A stretch of 14,455 nucleotides of DNA from an uncultured Collinsella sp. (GCA_958421035.1 CATZKS010000050.1:1-14455); one strand, 5' to 3'; shown: positions 6,512-13,602, counted from the first letter of the stretch. Numbers and translations are program-made. Notes: generated by a model not told the origin, from the sequence alone.

Positions 6512-7723
6512 ATGCTGTCTGTTGACGAGCAAATGCGTATCATCACCTCGGGCGCCGCGCAGATCGTTCCCGAGGCCGACCTTCGCAAGAAGCTTGAGAA
6601 GGGCGAGCCCCTCAACATCAAGCTCGGCGTCGACCCCACCAGCCCCGACCTGCACCTGGGCCACGCCGTGCCGCTGCGCAAGATGCGTCAGTTCCAGGAC
6701 CTGGGCCACAACGTCACCCTCATCATCGGCAACGGTACCGCGTTGATTGGCGACCCTTCGGGCAAGAATTCCACCCGTCCGCAGCTTTCGCAGGAGCAGA
6801 TCGAGGCCAATGCCGAGACCTACGTGAGCCAGGCCATGAAGATCCTGGATCCCGAGAAGACCACCATCGTGCACAACGGTGACTGGATCCTTTCGATGGA
6901 TCTGGCCGGTCTGCTGCAGGTGTGCTCCAAGTTCACCGTCGCCCGCATCCTCGAGCGCGACGACTTTACCAAGCGCTACCAGTCTCAGACGCCGATCGCC
7001 CTGCATGAGTTCCTGTATCCCGTGATGCAGGCTTTCGACTCCGTGCAGATCAAGGCCGACGTCGAGATGGGCGGCACCGATCAGCTCTTCAACCTGCTCG
7101 CTGGCCGTGAGCTCATGGAGAAGATGGGCATGGAGCCGCAGATCGCGCTCACCATGCCGCTGCTCGAGGGCACCGATGGCGTGCGCAAGATGTCCAAGTC
7201 CTATGGCAACTACATCGGCCTGACCGACGCTCCCAAGGATATGTTCGGCAAGACCATGTCCATCCCCGACGAGATGATCGGCAAGTACTATCGTCTGGCC
7301 AGCTCGCTCACCCCGGCCGAGGTCGACAAGATCGACGCCGCCCTGGCCGATGGTTCTGCCGACCCCTACGAGCTCAAGCGCGCTCTGGGCCGCGACCTGT
7401 GCGACACCTACCACGGCGCCGGCGCCGGAGACGAGGCTCAGGCCGAGTTCGACCGCGTGTTCAAGGAGGGCCAGCTTGCCGACTTCCCCGAGAAGCATGT
7501 CGAGCTGACCGTCAACGACGAGGGCCAGATCTACCTCTCCGGCCTGCTCAAGGACTTGGGCCTTTCGGCGAGCGCCGGCCAGGCTCGTCGCGATATCGAC
7601 GGCGGTGGCGTCAAGATTAACGGCAAGGCCGTGGCTCCCAAGAGCTACAACATCGATCCCAGCGCCCTCAAACTGGGCGACACCCTCTCCGTAGGCAAGC
7701 GCAAGGGCTTCAAGTTGGTCTAA
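6512..7723 (+). CDS. tyrS: Tyrosine--tRNA ligase
   Basis: This 403-residue class I aminoacyl-tRNA synthetase charges tRNA-Tyr in the cytoplasm. The HIGH-type motif is HLGH (48-51), the KMSKS loop is intact at 226-230 (RKMSKSYGN), and GNGTALIGDPSG (73-84) lies in the nucleotide-binding fold. The C-terminal S4-like RNA-binding domain covers about residues 340-403, with LSASAGQARRDIDGGGVKIN. The ATG at 6512 has AGGAGG 7 bases upstream. The length and the KMSKS (not KFGKS) loop suggest the TyrS branch typified by Haemophilus TyrS or Bacillus TyrZ; that subgroup assignment is inference. Its own terminator follows. Confidence 0.97.
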   Translation: MLSVDEQMRIITSGAAQIVPEADLRKKLEKGEPLNIKLGVDPTSPDLHLGHAVPLRKMRQFQDLGHNVTLIIGNGTALIGDPSGKNSTRPQLSQEQIEANAETYVSQAMKILDPEKTTIVHNGDWILSMDLAGLLQVCSKFTVARILERDDFTKRYQSQTPIALHEFLYPVMQAFDSVQIKADVEMGGTDQLFNLLAGRELMEKMGMEPQIALTMPLLEGTDGVRKMSKSYGNYIGLTDAPKDMFGKTMSIPDEMIGKYYRLASSLTPAEVDKIDAALADGSADPYELKRALGRDLCDTYHGAGAGDEAQAEFDRVFKEGQLADFPEKHVELTVNDEGQIYLSGLLKDLGLSASAGQARRDIDGGGVKINGKAVAPKSYNIDPSALKLGDTLSVGKRKGFKLV

Positions 7724-7750
7724 CGAGCGAGTTGACCTCACAAGTGCAAT

Positions 7751-7786
7751 AAGGCCGCAGCCGGGAATCCCGACTGCGGCCTTTTT
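7751..7786 (+). terminator. Intrinsic terminator after tyrS
   Basis: AAGGCCGCAG (7751-7760) pairs with CTGCGGCCTT (7774-7783). The stem continues inside as CGGG/CCCG, and the T-run reaches 7786. It lies 27 bases after the tyrS stop. Confidence 0.95.
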
Positions 7787-7795
7787 GGTTACGAC

Positions 7796-7818
7796 GATCC
7801 CATGGGGACGGAGGGATC
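7796..7818. repeat. Small hairpin with GGGGAC in its loop
   Basis: GATCCC (7796-7801) and GGGATC (7813-7818) are perfect inverted arms. The 11-base loop contains GGGGACGG. The arrangement resembles the hairpin at 10769-10799, whose loop contains GGGGACGTTC. It may be a degenerate member of the same intergenic repeat family, but the match is short. Confidence 0.3.
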
Positions 7819-7849
7819 ATTTGGCGGTGCCGTTAAGCGGAGAGGCGTA

Positions 7850-7877
7850 TTGTTGACCCATCGTTTGGGCATACAAT
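7850..7877 (+). promoter_or_regulatory. Probable ade promoter
   Basis: The -10 hexamer TACAAT (7872-7877) matches the consensus at five of six positions. TTGTTG (7850-7855) lies 16 bases upstream; an overlapping TTGACC (7853-7858) is a better -35 match but only 13 bases away. A start near 7884 would leave a very short leader consisting almost only of the hairpin at 7890-7925. Confidence 0.45.
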
Positions 7878-7889
7878 GGCTGTTGGCTT

Positions 7890-7925
7890 GCTGCGGTGAA
7901 GGCCTGTCCGCTCCGCAGCTTTTTT
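7890..7925 (+). terminator. Terminator-like hairpin directly before the ade SD (possible attenuator)
   Basis: GCTGCGG (7890-7896) pairs perfectly with CCGCAGC (7913-7919), followed by six T at 7920-7925. The ade SD, AAAGGAG (7934-7940), begins only 9 bases later, while tyrS already has its own terminator at 7751-7786. Conditional termination of ade transcription is therefore plausible. Two alternative pairings exist: GCGG (7893-7896) with CCGC (7908-7911), and GCGGAG (7837-7842) with CTCCGC (7911-7916); the second requires a transcript starting further upstream. No known purine riboswitch motif was recognised. Confidence 0.55.
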
Positions 7926-7945
7926 CTACGGTTAAAGGAGTATGT

Positions 7946-9766
7946 ATGTCCGTTGAGGTCATGAGGTCTGTGATCGAGGCCGCCGAGGGGCGTGTTCCCG
8001 TCGACACGCTGTTTGCCAACGCGCAGATCGTCGATGTGTACGGCCAGCGCGTGGCGCCCGGTGGCGTTGCCGTCAAGGATGGTGTGATCGTCGGCGTACT
8101 CTACGACGGTCGCGACGATGCCGCTGGCACCTACGAGGCGACCGAGGTCATTGACTGCCAGGGCCGCTATCTCGCCCCCGGTTTTATCGACGGACATCTG
8201 CACATTGAGTCCTCGAACATCCGTCCTGCCGAGTATGCGCGCATGGCGGCGACGCGCGGTACCACCACCGCCATTGCCGACAGCCACGAGATCGCTAACG
8301 TTTCCGGCTTGGACGGCCTGCGCTTTATGATCGAGGACGGTCGTCGTGCTCCTATTTCCATCAAGTACATGATGCCCTCGTGCGTGCCCGCACTGCCCGA
8401 CGAGCAGGCCGGTGCCGTCATCACCGCTGCCGATATGCAGGCGTTTTTTGCCGAATATCCGGGTGATGTCTTTGGTCTGGGCGAAATGATGAACCTGCCG
8501 GGCGTCTTTATGGCCGACCCCGAGACTTGCGCTCGCATCGATGCTGCCAACCAGACGCCGTCCAAGCAGGTTGACGGCCACGCGCCGCTCGTTGCCGGCA
8601 AGGACCTCAACGCCTATGCCGCGGCGGGTATTATCGCCGACCACGAGTCGACGATTCCCGAGGAGGCGCTCGATAAACTGTCCCGCGGCATGTATGTGAT
8701 GCTGCGTGAGGGCACGTGCAGCCACGATCTGGCCAATTTGTCCCCGATGCTGCTGGAAAACCCCGCCCGCGCCCGCCGCTGCTGCTTTGCGACCGACGAC
8801 CGCGCTCCCTCCGACGCGCTTTCGACCGGCATGATCGACAATGCCTGCCGCGTGGCCATCGAGGCTGGCGTCGACCCGGTGGTCGCCATCTCCATGGCGT
8901 CCCTTTCCACGGCTGAGGCATTTGGCCTGGACCACGGCTGCCGCGACCCGCACGAGCTCCGCGGCGCAATCGCCCCGGGCAAACGCGCCGACCTGCTGTT
9001 GCTCGATGACCTGACGTTTGCCAAGGCTCCGCATCGTGTCTATGCCGCCGGTGCTCTGGTGGCGCAGGACGGCACCTTTGTGGGCGAGATTGCACCCGAG
9101 ATGGTCGAGGTTGCGGCCCTTGCCGATGAGCTGCGCGCTTCCGTTAAACTGCCGAAGCTTTCGCTCGACGTATTCGATTATGCCTTTAAGCCGGGCGAGG
9201 CCGTTATCGATGTCATCCCGGGTATGGCCATCACGGGTATGGCTCGCCCCGAGAGTGCCGAGGGCCTGCGCCGCATTATGCTTATCGAGCGCCACGGCCG
9301 CGGCGTGTCGCTGCAGGCCGAGGGCGCCGATGGCGACGGCCCCGCTGGCCTGGGCCTGGTCGGCAAGCATATCGGTCGCGGCTGGGTGCGCGGCTTTACC
9401 ATCACGGGCGGTGCCATCGCCTCGACGATCGGCCACGACTCGCACAACGTGTGCGTGGTGGGCGACAGCGCGGCTGATATGATGGCTGCCGTCGAGGCCG
9501 TGGGCCAGGGCGGCCACGTGCTGGTGCGCAACGGCAAGGTCGTGGCGCGTATTCCGCTGGCGCTCGGTGGCCTTATGAGCGAAGGCACGGCCGAGGACGT
9601 TGCTGCGCAGCACGACGACTTTATGGTCAAGGCGCGCGCCATGGGTATTGAGCCGCCGCTCGACCCCATCATGGGCATCATCTTCCTGCCCCTGCCGGTC
9701 ATCCCGACGCTCCGCATCCGCCCCGAGGGCATGTTCGACGTTACAACCTTCACCTATGCCGACTAG
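7946..9766 (+). CDS. ade: Adenine deaminase
   Basis: This 606-residue amidohydrolase converts adenine to hypoxanthine and ammonia in purine salvage. Its motifs follow the Ade/AdeC family: LAPGFIDGHLHIESS near residues 72-86 supplies metal-binding histidines, followed by RGTTTAIADSHEIANV, DGHAPLVAGKDLNAY with IIADHES, and TDDRAPSD with the conserved metal-site Asp. HELRGAIAPGKRADLLLLDD precedes the C-terminal domain. B. subtilis AdeC is slightly shorter. ATG at 7946 has AAAGGAG 5 bases upstream; the frame is open for 48 more codons upstream, but that stretch covers the leader hairpin and promoter and has no homology. The final codons and the TAG stop lie inside a GGGGAC repeat unit. No purine transporter is adjacent. 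Confidence 0.95.
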   Translation: MSVEVMRSVIEAAEGRVPVDTLFANAQIVDVYGQRVAPGGVAVKDGVIVGVLYDGRDDAAGTYEATEVIDCQGRYLAPGFIDGHLHIESSNIRPAEYARMAATRGTTTAIADSHEIANVSGLDGLRFMIEDGRRAPISIKYMMPSCVPALPDEQAGAVITAADMQAFFAEYPGDVFGLGEMMNLPGVFMADPETCARIDAANQTPSKQVDGHAPLVAGKDLNAYAAAGIIADHESTIPEEALDKLSRGMYVMLREGTCSHDLANLSPMLLENPARARRCCFATDDRAPSDALSTGMIDNACRVAIEAGVDPVVAISMASLSTAEAFGLDHGCRDPHELRGAIAPGKRADLLLLDDLTFAKAPHRVYAAGALVAQDGTFVGEIAPEMVEVAALADELRASVKLPKLSLDVFDYAFKPGEAVIDVIPGMAITGMARPESAEGLRRIMLIERHGRGVSLQAEGADGDGPAGLGLVGKHIGRGWVRGFTITGGAIASTIGHDSHNVCVVGDSAADMMAAVEAVGQGGHVLVRNGKVVARIPLALGGLMSEGTAEDVAAQHDDFMVKARAMGIEPPLDPIMGIIFLPLPVIPTLRIRPEGMFDVTTFTYAD

Positions 9767-9813
9767 TCATCGGGGACGTTCTTAAACGACTAATCGTCGG
9801 GGACACTCTTTGG
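9760..9813 (+). repeat. Tandem pair of 27-bp GGGGAC repeat units overlapping the ade stop
   Basis: Two units start at 9760 and 9787. Each begins CGACTA (A/G)TC and continues with TCGGGGAC, then (GT/AC)TCTT. The first unit contains the ade stop codon TAG (9764-9766). The stretch 9764-9805 matches 10838-10879 of the opposite strand at 39 of 42 positions, so the two clusters are inverted copies around the Cof-type HAD gene. This looks like a REP-type intergenic element; no transposase is in the window. Confidence 0.8.
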
Positions 9814-9873
9814 CGGGCTGCCTGACGTCGCGACCGTGGGGCCTCTGGCGCGCGTGAGCTATTTGCTAGGTCC

Positions 9874-9902
9874 TTGTAACGTTTGCGCCCGCGGAGTCTT
9901 AT
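9874..9902 (+). promoter_or_regulatory. Possible promoter for the Cof-type HAD gene
   Basis: TTGTAA (9874-9879) and TCTTAT (9897-9902) are separated by 17 bases, and each matches consensus at four of six positions. A start near 9909 would fall at the beginning of the SD-covering hairpin at 9906-9967. Another weak candidate, GATATACG (9932-9939), lies inside that hairpin's loop. Confidence 0.3.
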
Positions 9903-9905
9903 TTG

Positions 9906-9967
9906 AGCTCCCTTTGGGTACGGTGATTTTGGATATACGTCCGATTCCATCAAGCCCGAAGGGAGCT
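9906..9967 (+). promoter_or_regulatory. 13-bp hairpin that covers the SD of the Cof-type HAD gene
   Basis: AGCTCCCTTTGGG (9906-9918) pairs along its whole length, with one U-G pair, with CCCGAAGGGAGCT (9955-9967). The 3' arm contains the SD AAGGGAG (9959-9965) for the ATG at 9973, so folding would hide it. The loop is 36 bases. The 3' arm runs into TTTT (9967-9970), so the structure could also work as a terminator for ade, which has no other one. I recognised no known riboswitch class. Confidence 0.55.
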
Positions 9968-9972
9968 TTTCT

Positions 9973-10767
9973 ATGTTTAAACTGATTGCATCCGATATGG
10001 ACGGCACACTGCTTGACGAAAACGGCCAGGTGCCTCCCGAGACCTACGAACTGATTCTGGCGCTACACGAGCATGGTGTGCATTTCGCTGCATCGTCAGG
10101 TCGTCGCTACGATCGCCTGTGCGAGTTCTTTGCGCCCGTTCGCGACAAGATGGACTTTGTCGCCGCTAACGGCGCCCAGGTCTACGCCGACGGTAAGATG
10201 GTAGACCGTGAGGTGTATTCCCACCTGGCGATTCGAAGGCTCGCCCAAGCCGTCAGGACGTTTCCCAATCTGCATCTTGCGCTCTTTGACCGAACCAAGT
10301 CCTTCCTGCTCGATGACGAGTGCAAGTTCGTGCGTGAGGTCGATAAGGACCTTCCCAATGCCGAGCGCATTTGGGAGCTGCCCGATCCCAGCGTAAATAT
10401 CATCAAGGCGAGTATCTTTTGCGATGACTGTGCCGTTATGGACAGTGCCTACGTACTGCAGCGCGAGCTTGGCCAGCTCTTTACCTTTGCGCCTTCTGGA
10501 AACGCATGGATCGATGCCATGCAGCCCGGTGTGTCGAAAGCCTCGGGAATCGAGCAGCTCATGGAGCACTATGGCGTCGAACGCGACGAGGTCATGGCGT
10601 TTGGCGACTCGATGAACGACTACGAGATCATTCGCTTTGTCGGCACGGGCTGCGCGATGGAAAACGCGCGTCCCGCGCTCAAGGCGGTGGCCGATCGCGT
10701 GGTGGGTTGTAATCGCGACCACGCCGTCCAGCAGGAGCTCCGTCGCGTGCTGGAGAGTCTCGCTTAA
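9973..10767 (+). CDS. Cof-type HAD superfamily IIB phosphatase
   Basis: This 264-residue cytoplasmic protein is probably a phosphatase of sugar phosphates or other small phosphorylated metabolites. All four HAD motifs are visible: DMDGTLLD (8-15, nucleophile Asp8 and acid/base Asp10), SSGR (41-44), Lys189 in VSKASG, and GDSMND (211-216). The length and the cap inserted between motifs II and III fit the Cof subfamily; the substrate cannot be read from sequence. The ATG at 9973 has AAGGGAG 7 bases upstream, held in a predicted hairpin. The gene stands alone, bracketed by inverted GGGGAC repeats, and converges with a second gene of the same superfamily. Confidence 0.92.
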   Translation: MFKLIASDMDGTLLDENGQVPPETYELILALHEHGVHFAASSGRRYDRLCEFFAPVRDKMDFVAANGAQVYADGKMVDREVYSHLAIRRLAQAVRTFPNLHLALFDRTKSFLLDDECKFVREVDKDLPNAERIWELPDPSVNIIKASIFCDDCAVMDSAYVLQRELGQLFTFAPSGNAWIDAMQPGVSKASGIEQLMEHYGVERDEVMAFGDSMNDYEIIRFVGTGCAMENARPALKAVADRVVGCNRDHAVQQELRRVLESLA

Positions 10768-10768
10768 T

Positions 10769-10799
10769 CCGGCAGATGGGGACGTTCCTTTTCTGCCGG
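10769..10799. repeat. Repeat hairpin with GGGGACGTTC loop
   Basis: CCGGCAGA (10769-10776) and TCTGCCGG (10792-10799) are perfect 8-bp arms around a 15-base loop containing GGGGACGTTCC. It begins two bases after the HAD stop TAA (10765-10767). It is part of the repeat cluster filling the gap between two convergent genes. Confidence 0.75.
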
Positions 10800-10805
10800 C
10801 AGTGG

Positions 10806-10844
10806 GGGGACAGTCCTTGCAGCTTTTTTGCGAAGACTGTCCCC
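10806..10844. repeat. Long repeat hairpin with GGGGACAGTC arms
   Basis: GGGGACAGTC (10806-10815) and GACTGTCCCC (10835-10844) are perfect 10-bp arms. After one mismatch the stem continues TTGCA/TGCGA with one G-U pair, closing a 7-base loop that includes five of the six T at 10824-10829. It may help end transcription from both convergent genes, though no U-run lies outside the stem. Confidence 0.8.
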
Positions 10845-10890
10845 AACGACTAGTCGTTTAAGAACGTCCCCAATGACTACCCAACGACTA
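10838..10890 (-). repeat. Inverted copy of the ade-end GGGGAC repeat
   Basis: Read on the minus strand, 10879 down to 10838 matches 9764-9805 at 39 of 42 positions. It contains the 14-bp perfect palindrome AACGACTAGTCGTT (10845-10858). Immediately upstream, TAGTCGTTGGG (10890-10880) repeats the beginning of the unit, and its TAG is the stop codon of the minus-strand HAD gene. Confidence 0.82.
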
Positions 10891-11730
10891 AGCGAGGGCG
10901 GCCATGATGGTGCGGGCGACGCCGTCGTGGTCGTTGTCGTATTCGGTGATGGCGTCGGCGGCCTCGCGGTCTTCGGACTCGGCGTTGATCATGGCCATGC
11001 CGTGGCCCGCTGCCTGTAGCATGGGGATGTCGTTGATGTTGTCGCCGAACGCCCAGGCGTCGGCGAGACGCTCGCCCAGGTGCTCGCATAACCACGTGAG
11101 GGCCGTCCCCTTGGTGGCGCCCTCGCCCATGACCTCGATATTCATGGCGTACGAACGCGTGACCTCAATGCCTTCGAGCGTGTCGAGCGCCGCCGCGATG
11201 GCGTCGCGATCGGCCGGGTCGTGCCAGTACATGGCGATGCGTTCGAGCGTCTCGACCTCGTCGATCTTGCTGTCGATATCCATGTCGATCGGTGTTCGTG
11301 TGCGCTTGAGCGAAGCCGCGATGTGGGGGTCGCCGCCACAGAACTCATCCAGACGCCCGTATAGCGAGCGGGGGAGGAAGCACTGCCCATCCGCGAAGAT
11401 ATCGAAGGTCACATCGTGGCCGGCGGCAATGCGATGGATGCGGTGGGCAATGCCACGGTCGAGCGGACGGCTCAAGATGCACGTGGCGCGCGAGACGTCG
11501 GTGGGCGTACCGGCGTCGAGCTGCCAGACGCTGGCACCGTTGGCGCAGACCGCGTAGTGTACGGCGGGGTGAGCGAGGATGGGCTCAAAGATGCCTGACA
11601 GCGGGCGCCCCGTGCAGGGCACAAACTCAACACCGCGGCGCGCAAGCTCGTCGAGCATCGCCCAGGTGGCGTCGCTCATCTGCTTGTCACTCGTCAGCAG
11701 CGTTCCATCCATATCGGAAAACACAATCAT
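10888..11730 (-). CDS. Cof-type HAD superfamily IIB phosphatase (second copy, minus strand)
   Basis: This 280-residue protein has the full HAD motif set: SDMDGTLLT (5-13, nucleophile Asp6 and Asp8), CTGR (39-42), Lys207 in GATKGTAL, and GDNIND (229-234). A C2-type cap lies between motifs II and III. It differs clearly from the convergent plus-strand HAD protein, so the two are not a recent duplication. The ATG at 11730 is preceded by AAAGGG 9 bases upstream, a moderate SD. It lies downstream of citrate synthase but beyond a strong terminator, with only about 25 bases between that terminator and the start, so its promoter is unclear. The TAG stop is the first codon of a GGGGAC repeat unit. Substrate unknown. 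Confidence 0.92.
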   Translation of the reverse strand: MIVFSDMDGTLLTSDKQMSDATWAMLDELARRGVEFVPCTGRPLSGIFEPILAHPAVHYAVCANGASVWQLDAGTPTDVSRATCILSRPLDRGIAHRIHRIAAGHDVTFDIFADGQCFLPRSLYGRLDEFCGGDPHIAASLKRTRTPIDMDIDSKIDEVETLERIAMYWHDPADRDAIAAALDTLEGIEVTRSYAMNIEVMGEGATKGTALTWLCEHLGERLADAWAFGDNINDIPMLQAAGHGMAMINAESEDREAADAITEYDNDHDGVARTIMAALA

Positions 11731-11755
11731 TCGATGCAGCCCTTTCTACTGGCAT

Positions 11756-11794
11756 AAAAAGCGTGGCCGAGGGCGGTGATGCCCTGGCCACGCT
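11756..11794 (-). terminator. Intrinsic terminator after citrate synthase
   Basis: On the minus strand AGCGTGGCC-AGGGC pairs with GCCCT-CGGCCACGCT around a short loop, with one A/C mismatch position in the stem, and TTTTT follows (plus-strand A at 11756-11760). It lies between the citrate synthase stop and the HAD gene start. Confidence 0.95.
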
Positions 11795-11817
11795 CGGGTT
11801 CTATAACGGTCCGCGTC

Positions 11818-13236
11818 CTAGCGATCGGCGAGCGGCTTGTACTCCAGCGGATCGATCACCGGACGGTATGCCGGGCGGATGATGCGATGCGCGCAGAAGA
11901 GCTCTTCCATGCGGTGCGCCGACCAGCCGGCCATGCGGGCGACGGCGAACAGCGGCGTAAAGAGCGTCTCGGGCACGCCGAGCATCTTGTAGATAAAGCC
12001 CGTGTACAGGTCGATGTTGGCGCAGATGGGCTTGGTCATGCCGTGATCGCGCATCACCTGCGGGGCCAGACGCTCGATGCGCTCGATGAGCGCGAACTCC
12101 TCGCCCAGGTCCTTCTTGGCGGCAAGCGTGCGCGCGTAACGGCGGCACACCTCGGCGCGCGGGTCGCTCAGCGTGTAGACGGCGTGGCCCATACCGTAGA
12201 TGAGGCCCGTGCCGTCGAAGGCCTGCTTATCGAGGATCTTGCCCAGGTAGGCTGCGACCTCGTCCTCGTCCTCCCAGTTGGAGACATGCGCACGGATGTC
12301 CTCGTGCATGGACACGACCTTGGCGTTGGCGCCGCCGTGGCGCGGACCCTTGAGCGAGCCGATAGCCGCGGCGTAGGCGGAATACGGGTCGGTGGCCGAG
12401 GAGGACAGCACGCGGCAGGCAAACGTGGAGTTGTTGCCGCCGCCGTGCTCGGCATGCAGCATGAGCATCACGTCGAGCAGCATGGCCTCGTCGCGGGTGA
12501 ATGCCATGCCGCCGCGCAACACCTGCAGGATGGTCTCGGCGGTGGAGAGACCGGGTGTGGGGTGCGGTACATGAACCTCGGAGCCGCGGCGCTTGGCGAC
12601 CGAGGCCATATGCGCGAAGGCGGCGATGCGGGGGAGACGGGCGAGCATGGAGATGGCGACGTCGATTTCGTGCTCGGGCGTGATCACGTCTGGTTCGGCA
12701 TCGAAGGCGTAGAGCAGCAGCACGGCGCGCTGGAGCACATTCATGATGCTCGACGATACCGTGGTCATGGGGAACTCTTTGACGTACTCGTCGCTCAGAT
12801 GTCTAAAGGCACCCAGGCGCTCGCAGAAGCCGTCGAGCTCTTCCTTGTTGGGCAGCGAACCCGTGATAAGCAGATAGGCGACTTCTTCGTAGCCGTAGCG
12901 ATTCTCGGCCTGGGCATTGTTGACCAGATCCTCGATGCTGTAGCCGCGAAGCGTGAGCTTGCCCTGATCGGGCACGACCTTTCCGTCGACCTTGTTGTAG
13001 CCGTGCACATCCGAGATACGAGTGAGGCCCGCGACCACGCCCGAGCCGTCGGCATTGCGCAGGCCGCGCTTGACATTGTGCTCGACAAACAGGCCCTCGT
13101 CATAAGGGTCGGTCGGCAGGCCGTGGTAGAGGTTTTCGCTCTCAGGCGAAATCTGGCGGCTTGCTTCGTAATCCAGAACCAGGCGGCTCAAGTGGTCATC
13201 GAAGCGGTAGTAGATTTTCTTGGCGTCGTAAGCCAT
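11818..13236 (-). CDS. gltA: Citrate synthase (citrate/2-methylcitrate synthase family)
   Basis: This 472-residue cytoplasmic enzyme condenses oxaloacetate with acetyl-CoA. The catalytic set is visible: His264 in HAEHGGGNNSTFACRV (261-276), His300 in GPRHGGANAKV (298-308), GMGHAVYTLSDPRAEV (348-363), Asp409 in NIDLYTGF (407-414) and Arg434 in the basic segment ARMAGW. The protein is longer than many bacterial citrate synthases, with an N-terminal region of about 50 residues before the usual core. The ATG at 13236 has GAGAGGAG ending 5 bases upstream. The ACT-domain gene ends 78 bases upstream on the same strand with no terminator between, so the two probably share a transcript. In anaerobes with an incomplete TCA cycle the likely role is to supply 2-oxoglutarate and glutamate. 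A 2-methylcitrate role cannot be excluded, but no prp genes are nearby. Confidence 0.95.
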   Translation of the reverse strand: MAYDAKKIYYRFDDHLSRLVLDYEASRQISPESENLYHGLPTDPYDEGLFVEHNVKRGLRNADGSGVVAGLTRISDVHGYNKVDGKVVPDQGKLTLRGYSIEDLVNNAQAENRYGYEEVAYLLITGSLPNKEELDGFCERLGAFRHLSDEYVKEFPMTTVSSSIMNVLQRAVLLLYAFDAEPDVITPEHEIDVAISMLARLPRIAAFAHMASVAKRRGSEVHVPHPTPGLSTAETILQVLRGGMAFTRDEAMLLDVMLMLHAEHGGGNNSTFACRVLSSSATDPYSAYAAAIGSLKGPRHGGANAKVVSMHEDIRAHVSNWEDEDEVAAYLGKILDKQAFDGTGLIYGMGHAVYTLSDPRAEVCRRYARTLAAKKDLGEEFALIERIERLAPQVMRDHGMTKPICANIDLYTGFIYKMLGVPETLFTPLFAVARMAGWSAHRMEELFCAHRIIRPAYRPVIDPLEYKPLADR

Positions 13237-13314
13237 GCGCGCTCCTCTCGGGGCCGTGTGGGGGCGGCGTGCTTGGGTGCAGATGCGCCGGCCTGTTCCC
13301 GCACGGCCTGTTCG

Positions 13315-13602
13315 CTACAGGCGGTACATAAAGTTAAAGACGTCCTCGCGCTGGATGGACACGTTGACGCCCGAAAGCTCGCCGGCCTCGGCCAGGGCCT
13401 TCTGCAGCTCGGCGAAGTCGAGCTTGGACTCGGCGGTGTCGGCCAGCATGGTCATGGTGAAGATGTCCTCGATAATGGACTGCGTGATGTCGCGGATGTC
13501 GACGTTGGCCTCGCCCAGAACGCGGGTGACGCCGGCGACGATGCCGGGGCGGTTCTTGCCAAGGACGGTGATGACGATACGGGAGGACGAGATCTCGGCC
13601 AT
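13315..13602 (-). CDS. ACT domain protein, UPF0237 family
   Basis: This 95-residue protein is a single ACT domain. It opens with RIVITVLGKNRPGIVAGVTR (8-27), the first strand and the small-molecule-binding loop with the conserved Gly, and continues with VDIRDITQSIIEDIFTMTML (34-53), closely resembling the UPF0237 group related to the ACT domains of GcvR. ACT domains usually bind amino acids and work as dimers; no catalytic or DNA-binding domain is attached here. The ATG at 13602 has AAAGGG 6 bases upstream. In many genomes UPF0237 genes precede a UPF0210/PFL-family gene; here the next gene is citrate synthase. A role as an amino-acid sensor tied to citrate or glutamate supply is a hypothesis only. 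Confidence 0.9.
   Translation of the reverse strand: MAEISSSRIVITVLGKNRPGIVAGVTRVLGEANVDIRDITQSIIEDIFTMTMLADTAESKLDFAELQKALAEAGELSGVNVSIQREDVFNFMYRL

Noticed and set aside
6452..7741. Open minus-strand frame of about 430 codons opposite tyrS
   Set aside because: Antisense to tyrS, no SD and no known domain; its product is a Leu/Val/Gly-rich mirror of the synthetase.
7787..7945. Purine riboswitch upstream of ade
   Set aside because: The conserved loops of the purine aptamer were not found and the likely leader is too short; only the terminator-like hairpin remains.
7817..9613. Open minus-strand frame of about 600 codons opposite ade
   Set aside because: Antisense to a well supported adenine deaminase, rich in His/Gly/Arg without family motifs, as expected for an antisense frame in GC-rich DNA.
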